Origin: an uncultured Clostridium sp. | GTDB taxonomy: Bacteria; Bacillota; Clostridia; Clostridiales; Clostridiaceae | Assembly: GCA_934777095.1 (NCBI GenBank) | Contig: CAKVNP010000095.1 | Span: forward strand, 1 to 7,528 | DNA: 7,528 bases | Direction: 5' to 3' | In this document: positions 1 through 7,451 of the stretch, in pieces | Layout: every line of letters begins with the position of its first letter | Numbering within the stretch: the stretch's first letter is position 1 | Notes under the pieces: generated by a model | Database searches by the model: none | What the model saw: the letters and a program-made list of their open reading frames with translations, nothing else | What the model was told of the DNA's origin: nothing | Program-made: the position numbers and the translations under genes

Positions 1-823
1 TTTCTTTAGAAAAGACATGCCCTTCAAAAGCATTATATATCTGTAAAAATAATTTTATATAATCGTTTTTAGTTGTTAATGCTCTATTTATTAATTCCCT
101 TTCTATTGTTTCTTTTCCAGCATCAAATTCATCTATATATATTATTGAGTTATCAGTTAAGTTACTATTAATAAAATAATATGATGGCTCAACTAACACC
201 GTATTTTTAACAAGAAACTTATCTATTGTTAATAAATATATCTTATAATTATCAATAAAAACTGTAGGGTATAATTTACCAATCCACTTATAATTAACAT
301 CCGTTCTTATCTTTTCTATTTTCTTATCTTTGCTTCCTGGTAAGTGGTCTTTAATTATTCTTAAAACATCTTTTCTAAAGTTTTTCTCTAAAGTTTCTCT
401 TATTTCTGTTTGTATGCACTCTTTTAGATACTGTGAGCTAGTATCACGTTTATTTTCAACATCTTTTAATATATTTAGTTGCTTCTCTAAATCATAATAA
501 GACTTCATTTTAAATTGCTCTGGTATTATTACATTAGAGAAATTATCATAAATATAATCAAAATTTGATTTAATAACTAATACATCTTTTTCAAAGTTTT
601 TATTATCATTCTCTAAATATGTATTTTTCAACTCATCAATTGGGAAATTTTTTTTAAGCGTAGTTATAAAGAATTGCTTTTTATCTCCACTATAATTATA
701 AATATAGTCATACATAGCTCTAGCTGCATGATAAGTTTTACCATACCCGGTTGGCATATCTGCGATAAGTAACCCATTACCTATTGCATTAGAAATAATA
801 AAATTTATTAACGTTTTTCTCAT
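1..823 (-). CDS. Helicase-like P-loop NTPase, N-terminal 274 residues (runs off the left edge)
   Basis: The reading frame stays open from an ATG at 823 to the window edge, so the C-terminus is missing. Directly visible are a Walker A motif at residues 23-30 (MPTGYGKT), a possible motif Ia (FFITTLKK, 51-58), a LLTIDKFL stretch at 197-204 and a Walker B/DExx-type motif IIYIDEFD at 227-234. Their order and spacing fit the first RecA-like lobe of a superfamily 2 helicase; about 120 lysine- and glutamate-rich residues sit between Ia and LLTIDKFL. The DEFD box is not the usual DEAD/DEAH. The second lobe and any nuclease domain would lie outside the window. An AGGGGG ribosome site (828-833) lies 4 nt from the ATG; an in-frame ATG at 841 is an alternative, and an in-frame TGA lies just upstream of that. 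It has its own promoter after the B12 operon terminator, so it is a separate transcription unit. The precise family is not recognised. Confidence 0.8.
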   Translation of the reverse strand, partial: MRKTLINFIISNAIGNGLLIADMPTGYGKTYHAARAMYDYIYNYSGDKKQFFITTLKKNFPIDELKNTYLENDNKNFEKDVLVIKSNFDYIYDNFSNVIIPEQFKMKSYYDLEKQLNILKDVENKRDTSSQYLKECIQTEIRETLEKNFRKDVLRIIKDHLPGSKDKKIEKIRTDVNYKWIGKLYPTVFIDNYKIYLLTIDKFLVKNTVLVEPSYYFINSNLTDNSIIYIDEFDAGKETIERELINRALTTKNDYIKLFLQIYNAFEGHVFSKE

Positions 824-886
824 TACTCCCCCTATAACCATTACTAAGACTCTTCATGGAATTACTTATATAATTTTATTAATTCA

Positions 887-914
887 ATTATACTATATAT
901 TTACATATTTTCAA
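887..914 (-). promoter_or_regulatory. Sigma-A-type promoter for the helicase-like gene
   Basis: On the minus strand a -35 box TTGAAA (909-914) is followed by a 16-bp spacer and a perfect -10 box TATAAT (887-892). Transcription would start near 880, giving a leader of about 57 nt before the ATG at 823. It lies directly after the terminator of the preceding operon, where a new promoter is needed. Background AT content is high, so chance matches are a concern, but the pairing and position are good. Confidence 0.6.
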
Positions 915-922
915 TTATACAT

Positions 923-951
923 AAAAAAAACTGTTAGTTTAAAACTAACAG
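923..951 (-). terminator. Rho-independent terminator of the B12 operon
   Basis: Positions 931-938 and 944-951 are perfect inverted repeats (CTGTTAGT / ACTAACAG). Pairing can continue to a 10-bp stem if the loop is allowed to be minimal. On the minus strand the hairpin is followed by eight T residues (923-930). It is placed to end transcripts coming from cbiP and to separate them from the helicase-like gene. Confidence 0.85.
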
Positions 952-1006
952 CTAATACCTAAATATTATTATTGATAAATTACTTTCATTATTCTTTATA
1001 TATCTT

Positions 1007-1184
1007 CTAAATACAAGTATCACATATCTCTATATCATAATTATTTTTAATATATAATACTCTACATCCATTACTAAATCAAGTTTCACATTATCATATT
1101 AAGTTCTGCATTAAATCCATTTATATTCTCCTCAATTCTAATGAATGAATTTTCACCACTCCCTACGCAATCATATACCGAGGT
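1007..1184 (-). pseudogene. Possible decayed gene remnant downstream of cbiP
   Basis: Two start-less, protein-like open stretches lie end to end in different frames. The first (1184-1086) has 32 codons and reads like a soluble protein fragment, including GENSFIRIEENINGFNAELN. The second (1078-1007) has 23 codons, includes NGCRVLYIKNNYDIEICDTC, and ends in TAG. Neither has a start codon with a ribosome site at its head. Together they could be the C-terminal part of a gene broken by a frameshift and one stop. Both are on the operon's strand and before its terminator. No family is recognised, and in such short AT-rich DNA they could be open by chance. Confidence 0.25.
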
Positions 1185-1199
1185 TCATTTCAGTTTAAC

Positions 1200-2711
1200 T
1201 TAAACGCCTTTTTCCAATATTTCATAAATGGCTTTCATATCAACACTGTTTCTTATTCCATCTGCCAGTTTGTCATATTGTTCTTCTTTATATTTTTCAA
1301 TATTAACTGTGCTGATGCTAGAATAATCAATGCCTTTTTGTTTGCAAAGTCCTTCAACTATTGCTTTTGAAACTTCTTCTTTATCAAATATTCCATGAAT
1401 ATAACTTCCATAAACATTATCCTTGTATAGACCATCATTCTTAATGATATCTTCACCATTTACATTATCTATTGTAGTTAGTTCACACTCATTAGGGTCA
1501 TATGTTGTTTGTCCCATATGGATTTCGTAACCTTCAAATTCTACATAGCTTAAATCTTCTAGGATTCCTTCTACATTATTAAAGTTACCGCTTACTCTTG
1601 TTCTAACCTTTGCTTCTTCAAAGACAGTTTTCGTTGGAAGTAAGCCCATACCTGCAATGGTACCTCCCCCTTCAACACCTAATGGATCTGCTAATTCCAT
1701 CCCTAGCATTTGATAACCTCCACAGATACCAAAGACAGCCTTGCCTTTAGCCGCATGCTTTAAGATAGCTGCTTCTAAGCCTGTTTCTCTTAGCCATCTT
1801 AAATCATCCATGGTATTTTTAGTTCCTGGAATGATTATCATATCAGGATTCTTCAGGTCCTTTACTGACCTTACGTATCTTAAGCTTACTCCTGGTATGT
1901 ATTCAAATACATTGAAGTCAGTAAAGTTTGAGATTCTTGGCAGTCTGATAACTGCTATATCAATTACATCAACTACTGCGGTATTTTTATATTTTTCACA
2001 AAGGCTATCTTCATCATCTATATCCAGCTGCATATAAGGGATTACCCCTACTACTGGCTTTTTAGTGATGTCTTCTATCATATCTAAGCCTGGTTTTAGG
2101 ATATTTACATCTCCCCTAAACTTGTTAATGATAGTTCCTTTAATCATATCTTTTTCATCATCATCAAGTAAAAGCAGCGTTCCTGCAATGGAAGCAAACA
2201 CGCCCCCTCTATCTATATCACCTACAAGCAATACTGGTGAATTAACAAGCTTTGCCATACCCATATTAACTATATCATTTTCCTTTAAGTTAATTTCCGC
2301 CGGGCTGCCTGCACCTTCCATAACGATAATATCATATTCCTTATCCAGCTCATTATAAGCCTTCATAATATGTGGAATTAATTCTTTCTTTCTCTTATAA
2401 TAATCCTTTGCACTCATGTTACCCAATACTTCACCATTAACTATTACTTGAGACCCTACATCATTAGTAGGCTTTAAAAGTATTGGATTCATATTTACAG
2501 AAGGCTCAATACCGCAGGCTTCTGCCTGCATTACTTGAGCCCTTCCCATTTCCAAACCTTCCTTAGTGATAAATGAGTTTAATGCCATATTTTGTGATTT
2601 AAAAGGAGCAACCTTATATCCATCCTGCATAAATACTCTACATAATCCTGCTGTCACTAAACTTTTACCTGCATTGGACATTGTCCCTTGTACCATTATT
2701 ACTTTTGCCAT
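1200..2711 (-). CDS. cbiP: Cobyric acid synthase (adenosylcobyrate:glutamine amidotransferase)
   Basis: CbiP (CobQ in the aerobic pathway naming) amidates the b, d, e and g side chains of adenosylcobyrinic acid a,c-diamide, using glutamine and ATP, to give adenosylcobyric acid, the substrate of CbiB. It is a cytoplasmic enzyme. The 503 residues match the family's usual length of about 490-510. The N-terminal dethiobiotin-synthetase-like ATP domain has the modified P-loop GTMSNAGKS (9-17), followed by the family signature [12 protein letters not shown] (35-46), [12 protein letters not shown] (131-142) and [11 protein letters not shown] (164-174). The C-terminal class I-like glutamine amidotransferase domain has IIPGTKNT (293-300), the nucleophile elbow FGICGGYQ with Cys330, and GSYIHGIF with His439. 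No key residue is missing. The ATG at 2711 is fixed by AAGGAG (2719-2724) 7 nt upstream and by the family's usual N-terminus. Its first 47 nt overlap the preceding gene. It is the last gene of the operon. Confidence 0.98.
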   Translation of the reverse strand: MAKVIMVQGTMSNAGKSLVTAGLCRVFMQDGYKVAPFKSQNMALNSFITKEGLEMGRAQVMQAEACGIEPSVNMNPILLKPTNDVGSQVIVNGEVLGNMSAKDYYKRKKELIPHIMKAYNELDKEYDIIVMEGAGSPAEINLKENDIVNMGMAKLVNSPVLLVGDIDRGGVFASIAGTLLLLDDDEKDMIKGTIINKFRGDVNILKPGLDMIEDITKKPVVGVIPYMQLDIDDEDSLCEKYKNTAVVDVIDIAVIRLPRISNFTDFNVFEYIPGVSLRYVRSVKDLKNPDMIIIPGTKNTMDDLRWLRETGLEAAILKHAAKGKAVFGICGGYQMLGMELADPLGVEGGGTIAGMGLLPTKTVFEEAKVRTRVSGNFNNVEGILEDLSYVEFEGYEIHMGQTTYDPNECELTTIDNVNGEDIIKNDGLYKDNVYGSYIHGIFDKEEVSKAIVEGLCKQKGIDYSSISTVNIEKYKEEQYDKLADGIRNSVDMKAIYEILEKGV

Positions 2712-4185
2712 TCTTTAGCTCCTTCCCAGTTTTTCTATAAAACACTCTTACTGCAATAACTAATAAGAATACCATAATTACTGCACTTAATATTTGAAAA
2801 TTAGTAGTAAAGAAGGTAAATAAATAATAATTTTTCATTGAATACATTATTTCAAAAGGTATTGCGGTGTAAAAACCAATATACCATGCTATCATTACTA
2901 CTAAAGCAATTATTGACTTTATTAATGAAACTACAATTTTCTTTTTACCTTTTACTAGCGTAATTTTATTTTTTCTTAATTTATATATAAATTCTATCGC
3001 TAATAATCCTAATAAAATACTTACAATAATTATTGCTATTTTAATACCATTTTCCATTTTAAATACATCTGCTGTATCTAATGTTATGCCCCCTGCTGCT
3101 TCCCTGCTCCATTCTCCTAATGCTTCATAAGTAAAATAAAATCCTTTATCTGAATTTGTTAAAATTACTATGCCGCTTTTAGATTCAGGTTCAAAAGCAA
3201 ATTCAGCATTCCAGCCTGTTAAAGTTCCATTATGATGATAAATAGTTTTTCCATTTTCAAGAGTTGTAGGAATTATCCCTAAACCATATACTCCATGGAT
3301 GCTTTCAGTAGCTGGCTGTGCTTGAAACATTTCTAAATTTCCACCATCATAATAATCCATTAAATTAATAACAAACTTAGTAAAATCTTCACTATCTATA
3401 TTTACTCCACCTGCACCATTCATTACTATCTGTTCTGGCTCAACAGCTTTATGAAATCCTGCATAAGGAGTTGCCATCACAAATCCATTTTCTGATTTAA
3501 CACCATAATTAGCACTTTCCATTCCTAAAGGTTCAAATACCTGGCTCTTCATATAATCTTCAAATCTTTCACCAGTTACCTCTTCAATAATTAGCTGGCA
3601 GATTCCTAAGCCTGCAAAAGATGAATATTCAAATTCTGTACCAGGCTCCCTCTTTAAGTGGACATTTCTACGTTCCAATGCTGTAGCTATATCTGGTAGT
3701 GGCTTTGTATAACCTTGTTCACTGCTGTCGGTAACTCCTGAAGTATGACTTAATAGTGTCCTTAACGTTACTTTATCCTCGTCAAATTCTGTGTCAGGCA
3801 GCTGCCATCTTTTTAGATAATTAGAAATTGGTACGTCTAAATCCAGCTTCTTTTCATCAACCAGCTTCATAATTCCATAAGCAGTTACTGTCTTAGATAT
3901 TGAAGCAATTTTAAAAACTGTCTTATTTGTTACAGGAGTTTTTTCCTCAATATTAGAAACTCCATAATTCCTATATTCTGTTACTTCACCATTTTGAATT
4001 AAAGCAACTGATGCACCTTGCACATCATATTTATCAACAAGTCCATCAATTTCTTTTAAAACTTTATTATTAGTTTTTTCTTCATTTGCTGAATAAGGAT
4101 TATCTAAAACTGTTGCAAAAGTAAAAATTGAAATACAAAGACCTAGTGCAACAGATTTGATAAAACCTGCTAAATTATTCCCCAT
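2665..4185 (-). CDS. Membrane-anchored class C beta-lactamase-fold serine hydrolase
   Basis: The protein belongs to the Beta-lactamase/penicillin-binding (PF00144) serine hydrolase family; its substrate cannot be told from sequence. In the 506-residue product starting at the ATG at 4185, residues 6-27 form an N-terminal hydrophobic signal or anchor. The catalytic domain spans about 40-365, with SxxK as S95-I-S-K98, a YSS triad at 187-189 in place of YxN, and HNG (318-320) in the KTG position. Three hydrophobic segments follow (about 380-402, 417-441, 459-482), so the catalytic domain should face outside. A GTG at 4194 would add three residues, but AAGGG is only 2 nt from it and 11 nt from the ATG, so I prefer the ATG. 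It follows the ApgM-like gene after a 90-bp gap and overlaps cbiP by 47 nt, so it is in the B12 transcript. No such enzyme is part of the known pathway; cell-wall, peptide or esterase activity are all possible. Confidence 0.92.
   Translation of the reverse strand: MGNNLAGFIKSVALGLCISIFTFATVLDNPYSANEEKTNNKVLKEIDGLVDKYDVQGASVALIQNGEVTEYRNYGVSNIEEKTPVTNKTVFKIASISKTVTAYGIMKLVDEKKLDLDVPISNYLKRWQLPDTEFDEDKVTLRTLLSHTSGVTDSSEQGYTKPLPDIATALERRNVHLKREPGTEFEYSSFAGLGICQLIIEEVTGERFEDYMKSQVFEPLGMESANYGVKSENGFVMATPYAGFHKAVEPEQIVMNGAGGVNIDSEDFTKFVINLMDYYDGGNLEMFQAQPATESIHGVYGLGIIPTTLENGKTIYHHNGTLTGWNAEFAFEPESKSGIVILTNSDKGFYFTYEALGEWSREAAGGITLDTADVFKMENGIKIAIIIVSILLGLLAIEFIYKLRKNKITLVKGKKKIVVSLIKSIIALVVMIAWYIGFYTAIPFEIMYSMKNYYLFTFFTTNFQILSAVIMVFLLVIAVRVFYRKTGKELKNGKSNNGTRDNVQCR
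2719..2724 (-). promoter_or_regulatory. Ribosome binding site of cbiP, inside the upstream gene
   Basis: AAGGAG with a 7-nt spacer to the cbiP ATG. It lies wholly within the coding sequence of the serine hydrolase, 18 codons before that gene stops. Ribosomes finishing the upstream gene would pass over it, so translation of the two genes is probably coupled or competing. Confidence 0.75.
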
Positions 4186-4194
4186 AAATCTCAC

Positions 4195-4284
4195 ATCCCT
4201 TAATAAATTAAATCCTCTATAATAAATTTACCTTTTTAAGGAATGTGCTGCCATCGATTAACATTACAATTTATACTGCTTTTC
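4195..4284. other. Longest gap inside the operon
   Basis: These 90 bp separate the ApgM-like gene from the serine hydrolase, whereas the other gene junctions are overlaps or gaps of 4-10 bp. I see no T-tract terminator. A TATTAT-like element upstream of the hydrolase has no convincing -35 partner. A 15-codon minus-strand reading frame (4264-4217, MLIDGSTFLKKVNLL) has no ribosome site and I do not call it a gene. Confidence 0.5.
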
Positions 4285-5394
4285 TTACATTTTCGTAATG
4301 TTGAATTTTTTCAGCAGTTCAACTGCTTTTTGCCCCTTAATTATTCCTAAATCCTGTGAAACTTTAAGACTATCATTATATATAATAAAAGGCTGTAGAT
4401 CACCTTGATGCTTGCCAGTTCTACAGATAGTTGAATGATCTGAAGTTATTAATATATTAGTATCTTTAGTATTATTTAATAAATGCTTAATTAAAATAGA
4501 ATCTATTTTGTTGATAAAATCAGCTTTTTCTTTTACATTTCTTCGATGTGCTGCTTCATCAGCTCCATTTAAATGAATTAATACAAAATCATTATCTTTT
4601 AATAATGCTAAAGCCTTTGCTGCTTTTTCCTCTAAATTAGTATCAGTGTCAGCAGTAGCATACTTTAACGTAGGTGTATCCATGCCCATTGCTAAAGAAA
4701 TCCCTCTGACAATTTCTGTTGCACAAACGCTGGCACCTTTAATATTATGTAATTCTTTAAATCCTGGTATCATTTGTTTCTTAGATAATCCCCAGGGAAT
4801 TAAAGCATATTTAATTTTCTTATTATTTAATGTTTTAACGCTCTCCTTTACAAATCCCTTTAATACAGGATTTTCAGGAATAATCTGCTTAAAATCAATT
4901 CCGATGTTTTCATGTGGAGGATACTCTTTAAAGCTATTAATAATAGTTTCTTTCAGTACCAACAGATTTTTATAGTAGCTCATATGATAAAACTCATAGT
5001 CTACACTATGCTTAATCTTTGCTGCTTTCTTTTTATATTCTTCAGCTGAGAAATTACCTCCATGTGATGCTTTTAATCTTCCTTCTTCATCAAGAGAAAC
5101 AAAATTACATCTCATTACTAAATCATCATCATTTACCTTGATTCCTTGGGCCACGGCTTCAAGATAAGCCCTACCCTCTGGAATATTTTCTTTAACTACT
5201 CCTAAAAGATTTAAAATACAAGTAAGGCTGTCTACTGGATATCCTGCTATATTATTATCAAAAAATCCATAACAGCCATTAGCTTTCATATACTCCATAT
5301 TAAGTGGACATGCTGCTTCATAAGGAGTTTTATTAGCTAACTCCTTATAAGCTTCATCAGTCATGCCATCTATAATAATCATGATATTTTTCAT
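4285..5394 (-). CDS. Archaeal-type phosphoglycerate mutase (ApgM) family protein, probable B12-pathway phosphotransferase or phosphatase
   Basis: This 369-residue cytoplasmic protein belongs to the alkaline phosphatase superfamily, in the ApgM (COG3635-type) branch. Expected metal and nucleophile residues are present: D9 (IIIDGMTDE), Ser56 in PVDSLTCILNLLG, D279 and H283 (GADEAAH), D319-H320 (SDHST) and H329. Other family blocks are EGRAYLEAVAQGI (73-85), DLVMRCNFVSLD (91-102) and the IPWG...GMDTPTLKYATADTDTN region (199-253). It is a little shorter than archaeal ApgM enzymes of about 400 residues. CAGAGG (5403-5408), 8 nt from the ATG, lies within the end of cobD, and the genes are 4 bp apart. 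Bacterial relatives are often annotated as glycolytic mutase or as a proposed homoserine kinase analogue. The tight link to cobD suggests a role with L-threonine phosphate, or in removing phosphate from alpha-ribazole or cobalamin phosphate. Family is certain; substrate is inference. Confidence 0.92.
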   Translation of the reverse strand: MKNIMIIIDGMTDEAYKELANKTPYEAACPLNMEYMKANGCYGFFDNNIAGYPVDSLTCILNLLGVVKENIPEGRAYLEAVAQGIKVNDDDLVMRCNFVSLDEEGRLKASHGGNFSAEEYKKKAAKIKHSVDYEFYHMSYYKNLLVLKETIINSFKEYPPHENIGIDFKQIIPENPVLKGFVKESVKTLNNKKIKYALIPWGLSKKQMIPGFKELHNIKGASVCATEIVRGISLAMGMDTPTLKYATADTDTNLEEKAAKALALLKDNDFVLIHLNGADEAAHRRNVKEKADFINKIDSILIKHLLNNTKDTNILITSDHSTICRTGKHQGDLQPFIIYNDSLKVSQDLGIIKGQKAVELLKKFNITKM

Positions 5395-5398
5395 CCTG

Positions 5399-6460
5399 TT
5401 AACCTCTGACAGCTTTTAAAGCATTAATTAATCTTTCATTATCCTGATGCGTTTTAACACAAATTCTATAATAGCCCGCCTTTAATCCCGGATAATTACT
5501 GCAGTCCCTAATCATAATGCCCTGTTTTTCCAGCTTGGCTTTTAAATTATCATTACTGCTGCTAAAGAAAATATAATTGGCTTTTGAGCCATACACTTTA
5601 AACCCTAATTCCTTTAAATTAGAAATTAAATATTCCCTTTCCTCTTTTATAAGAACTTTGGTGGCCTTAAGGTATTCCTCTTCCTTTAGTGCTTGAATGC
5701 CAGCAATCTGTGCTGGTATAGATACTGACCAGGGCTGACAGGTCTTTGCCATTTCATTTATCAGTTCTAAATTACTAGTTAATCCGTAGCCAAGTCTTAC
5801 TCCTGCCATGGCATAAATTTTCGTAAATGCTTTTAAGATAAAAAGATGGTCATTATCTGATAAAACTTCCTTCATAGTATGTTCTACAGGTTCATCTAAG
5901 AAATCATTAAAGCATTCATCAAGTACAAGAATTATTCCTTTCTGCTTACATTCAGCCATTACTTTAACTAATAAATCCTTCTCTGCAATTTCACCAGTAG
6001 GATTGTTAGGATTACAGATAAAGATTATATCTAAATCTTCATTTAATGCTCCTAGAATATCTTCTGTCAGCCTAAAATTATTTTCTTCTTTCAAATAATG
6101 ATAAAAAACCTCTGCATTAACAGACTTTAAGGCTTCTTCATATTCACTAAAGGTTGGTGCAAGCACCATAGCTTTTTTAGGTTTTACTGCATAAATAAGC
6201 TTAAAGATTACTTCTGCTGCTCCATTTCCTAAAACCAGATAATCCTCTTTTACCTTTTCAAAATGAGCTAACTCCTTTTTAAGCTCCCTGCATAATGGAT
6301 CAGGATAATTAACCCAGGTGTCTATTGAATTGATTAAAGCCTGCTTTACTCCTCTAGGCATCCCTAAGGGATTTATATTAGCTGAATAATCTAAAGCTTC
6401 TTCTTTATACTTTTCTTTATAAGAATATATATCTCCGCCATGAGTTAATTTCATCATCAT
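5399..6460 (-). CDS. cobD: L-threonine-O-3-phosphate decarboxylase
   Basis: CobD is a PLP enzyme that decarboxylates L-threonine O-3-phosphate to (R)-1-aminopropan-2-yl phosphate, the linker that CbiB attaches to adenosylcobyric acid. The 353 residues fit the family, and the fold is type I aminotransferase. Visible are the N-terminal HGGD (7-10) and DYSANINPLG (24-33) typical of CobD, LGNGAAEVI (77-85) for cofactor phosphate binding, NPNNPTG (150-156), D181 in VLDECF, the PLP lysine K214 in KAFTKIYAMAGVRLGYG, and the carboxylate-binding arginine R332 in YYRICVK. The start has three ATGs in a row (6460, 6457, 6454). The AAAGG site (6464-6468) is 3, 6 and 9 nt from them, so the second or third is likely used. 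It begins 10 bp after cbiB and ends 4 bp before the ApgM-like gene. Hisol-phosphate aminotransferase is the nearest alternative, but the N-terminal motifs and neighbours make it unlikely. Confidence 0.95.
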   Translation of the reverse strand: MMMKLTHGGDIYSYKEKYKEEALDYSANINPLGMPRGVKQALINSIDTWVNYPDPLCRELKKELAHFEKVKEDYLVLGNGAAEVIFKLIYAVKPKKAMVLAPTFSEYEEALKSVNAEVFYHYLKEENNFRLTEDILGALNEDLDIIFICNPNNPTGEIAEKDLLVKVMAECKQKGIILVLDECFNDFLDEPVEHTMKEVLSDNDHLFILKAFTKIYAMAGVRLGYGLTSNLELINEMAKTCQPWSVSIPAQIAGIQALKEEEYLKATKVLIKEEREYLISNLKELGFKVYGSKANYIFFSSSNDNLKAKLEKQGIMIRDCSNYPGLKAGYYRICVKTHQDNERLINALKAVRG

Positions 6461-6470
6461 TCACCTTTCA
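6461..6470 (-). promoter_or_regulatory. Ribosome binding site of cobD
   Basis: The whole 10-bp gap between cbiB and cobD reads TGAAAGGTGA on the minus strand. It is essentially only a Shine-Dalgarno site. Its distance to the three consecutive ATGs favours the second or third as the real start. Confidence 0.65.
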
Positions 6471-7451
6471 TTAACTAATTACTATTATTGCCCACTTTAT
6501 TATTTCCACTGCTGCTAAACAAATAAAAGCTGTGGCATATAAAAGTTTATTTGCTTTTTTTATATCATCATAATTAATTGGTCTTAAATCATCACCAATT
6601 GTTGGCTTTTCATATAGCTTGCCAAAATAATATGCATTTCCTGCTAGCTGTACATTTAATGCTCCTGCGCATACTGATTCAGTATGGGCTGAATTAGGGC
6701 TTGCATGATTATATTTATCTCTGCTGTAAATTTTATATGCACCCTTATAATTAAATCCTAAAATAAAGGAAGCAAAAATCATTAAATATGCTGATATTCT
6801 TGCTGGAATAAAATTGGCTATATCATCAAGCTTTGCTGCAAACCTGCCGAAGTTAAGATATTTATCATTCTTATAGCCAATCATTGAATCTAACGTATTT
6901 ATAGCCTTATATAAAAATCCTAAAGGTGCTCCCCCTATAGCCATAAAAATCATTGGTGCAATTATGCCATCAGAAGTATTTTCCGCTACTGTTTCTACTG
7001 CTGCCTTGGCAACACCTGCTTCATCAAGAGCTTTAGTATCTCTGCCTACTATCATTGATACTGCATATCTAGCTCCTTCTAAATCCTCTTCTGCTAACTT
7101 TTTATAAACCTTCATGCTTTCAGTCTTTAATCCTTTAGTAGCTAAAATCTGATAACACATAAAACTTTCAATTGCTAACCCTAAATAATTATTTATCATC
7201 CTAGCTGCCACTAAAATTATGATAGGTATTATCGTAGAAATAACTATTACCGATACAGCTAAAATAACCCCTTCAACTCTTTGTCTTTCTGCAGACTTTT
7301 CTTTATTTCCTCTGATCAGCTTTTCTCCATTAGAAATAAGATTACCAATAAATCTAATTGGGTGTGGCAGCCAATAAGGATCACCAAATATTAAATCTAA
7401 GATAAAGCCTATAGCTAGAGCTATAGTACTATTTATCATCACACTTCTCAT
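6471..7451 (-). CDS. cbiB: Adenosylcobinamide-phosphate synthase, integral membrane protein
   Basis: CbiB (named CobD in the Pseudomonas denitrificans scheme) joins adenosylcobyric acid to aminopropanol phosphate to give adenosylcobinamide phosphate at the cytoplasmic membrane. The 326 residues are the usual family length. Family blocks are DLIFGDPYWLPHPIRFIG (19-36), GARYAVSMIVGRDT (126-139), ETVAENTSDGIIAPMIF (153-169), GAPLGFLYKAINTLDSMIGY (174-193), KLDDIANFIPARI (207-219) and the SPNSAHTESVCAGALNVQLAG block (251-271). Several hydrophobic membrane segments are seen, around 8-22, 60-83, 162-182, 219-233 and 305-325. AAAGGA (7460-7465) lies 8 nt before the ATG at 7451. An in-frame ATG at 7439 is less well placed. 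Its start overlaps the end of the upstream gene by 23 nt, which points to coupled translation. Confidence 0.97.
   Translation of the reverse strand: MRSVMINSTIALAIGFILDLIFGDPYWLPHPIRFIGNLISNGEKLIRGNKEKSAERQRVEGVILAVSVIVISTIIPIIILVAARMINNYLGLAIESFMCYQILATKGLKTESMKVYKKLAEEDLEGARYAVSMIVGRDTKALDEAGVAKAAVETVAENTSDGIIAPMIFMAIGGAPLGFLYKAINTLDSMIGYKNDKYLNFGRFAAKLDDIANFIPARISAYLMIFASFILGFNYKGAYKIYSRDKYNHASPNSAHTESVCAGALNVQLAGNAYYFGKLYEKPTIGDDLRPINYDDIKKANKLLYATAFICLAAVEIIKWAIIVIS

Larger units (their letters stand above)
842..1199. other. Intergenic region between cbiP and the helicase-like gene
   Basis: This 358-bp stretch holds no intact gene. Reading the minus strand, it contains a transcribed tail after cbiP with a possible decayed coding fragment (1007-1184), the intrinsic terminator (923-951), and the promoter of the next gene (887-914). 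It is noticeably more AT-rich than cbiP. I saw no tRNA, CRISPR repeat, riboswitch or insertion-sequence end in it. Confidence 0.7.

Noticed and set aside
792..857. 22-codon frame (ATG at 857) in the leader of the helicase-like gene
   Set aside because: It has no Shine-Dalgarno site and overlaps the real start out of frame; it is more likely chance.
914..942. Alternative promoter using TATAAT at 914-919 with TTAAAC at 937-942
   Set aside because: The -35 match is poor and the element sits within the terminator hairpin and T-tract, so the 887-914 promoter is preferred.
1147..1163. GGGAGTGGTGAAAATTC on the minus strand, resembling part of a cobalamin riboswitch
   Set aside because: It lies after the last B12 gene rather than before the first, the conserved B12 box and the downstream core are absent, and the same bases fit a coding-like fragment.
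1741..2358. Two plus-strand open frames (1741-2037 and 2065-2358) opposite cbiP
   Set aside because: They are antisense to a clear CbiP domain, are Ser/Ile-rich as expected of mirror frames, and show no ribosome site or recognisable motif.
4117..4140. Possible lipoprotein signal (LGLC) near the N-terminus of the serine hydrolase
   Set aside because: The residue before Cys is Leu, not Gly, Ala or Ser, so it does not fit a lipobox; the segment is better read as a signal or membrane anchor.
4217..4264. 15-codon minus-strand frame MLIDGSTFLKKVNLL before the serine hydrolase
   Set aside because: There is no ribosome site, the length is trivial and no relationship is recognised.
4646..4975. Plus-strand open frame of 109 codons opposite the ApgM-like gene
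   Set aside because: It is antisense to the conserved middle of that gene and has no motif or start signal.
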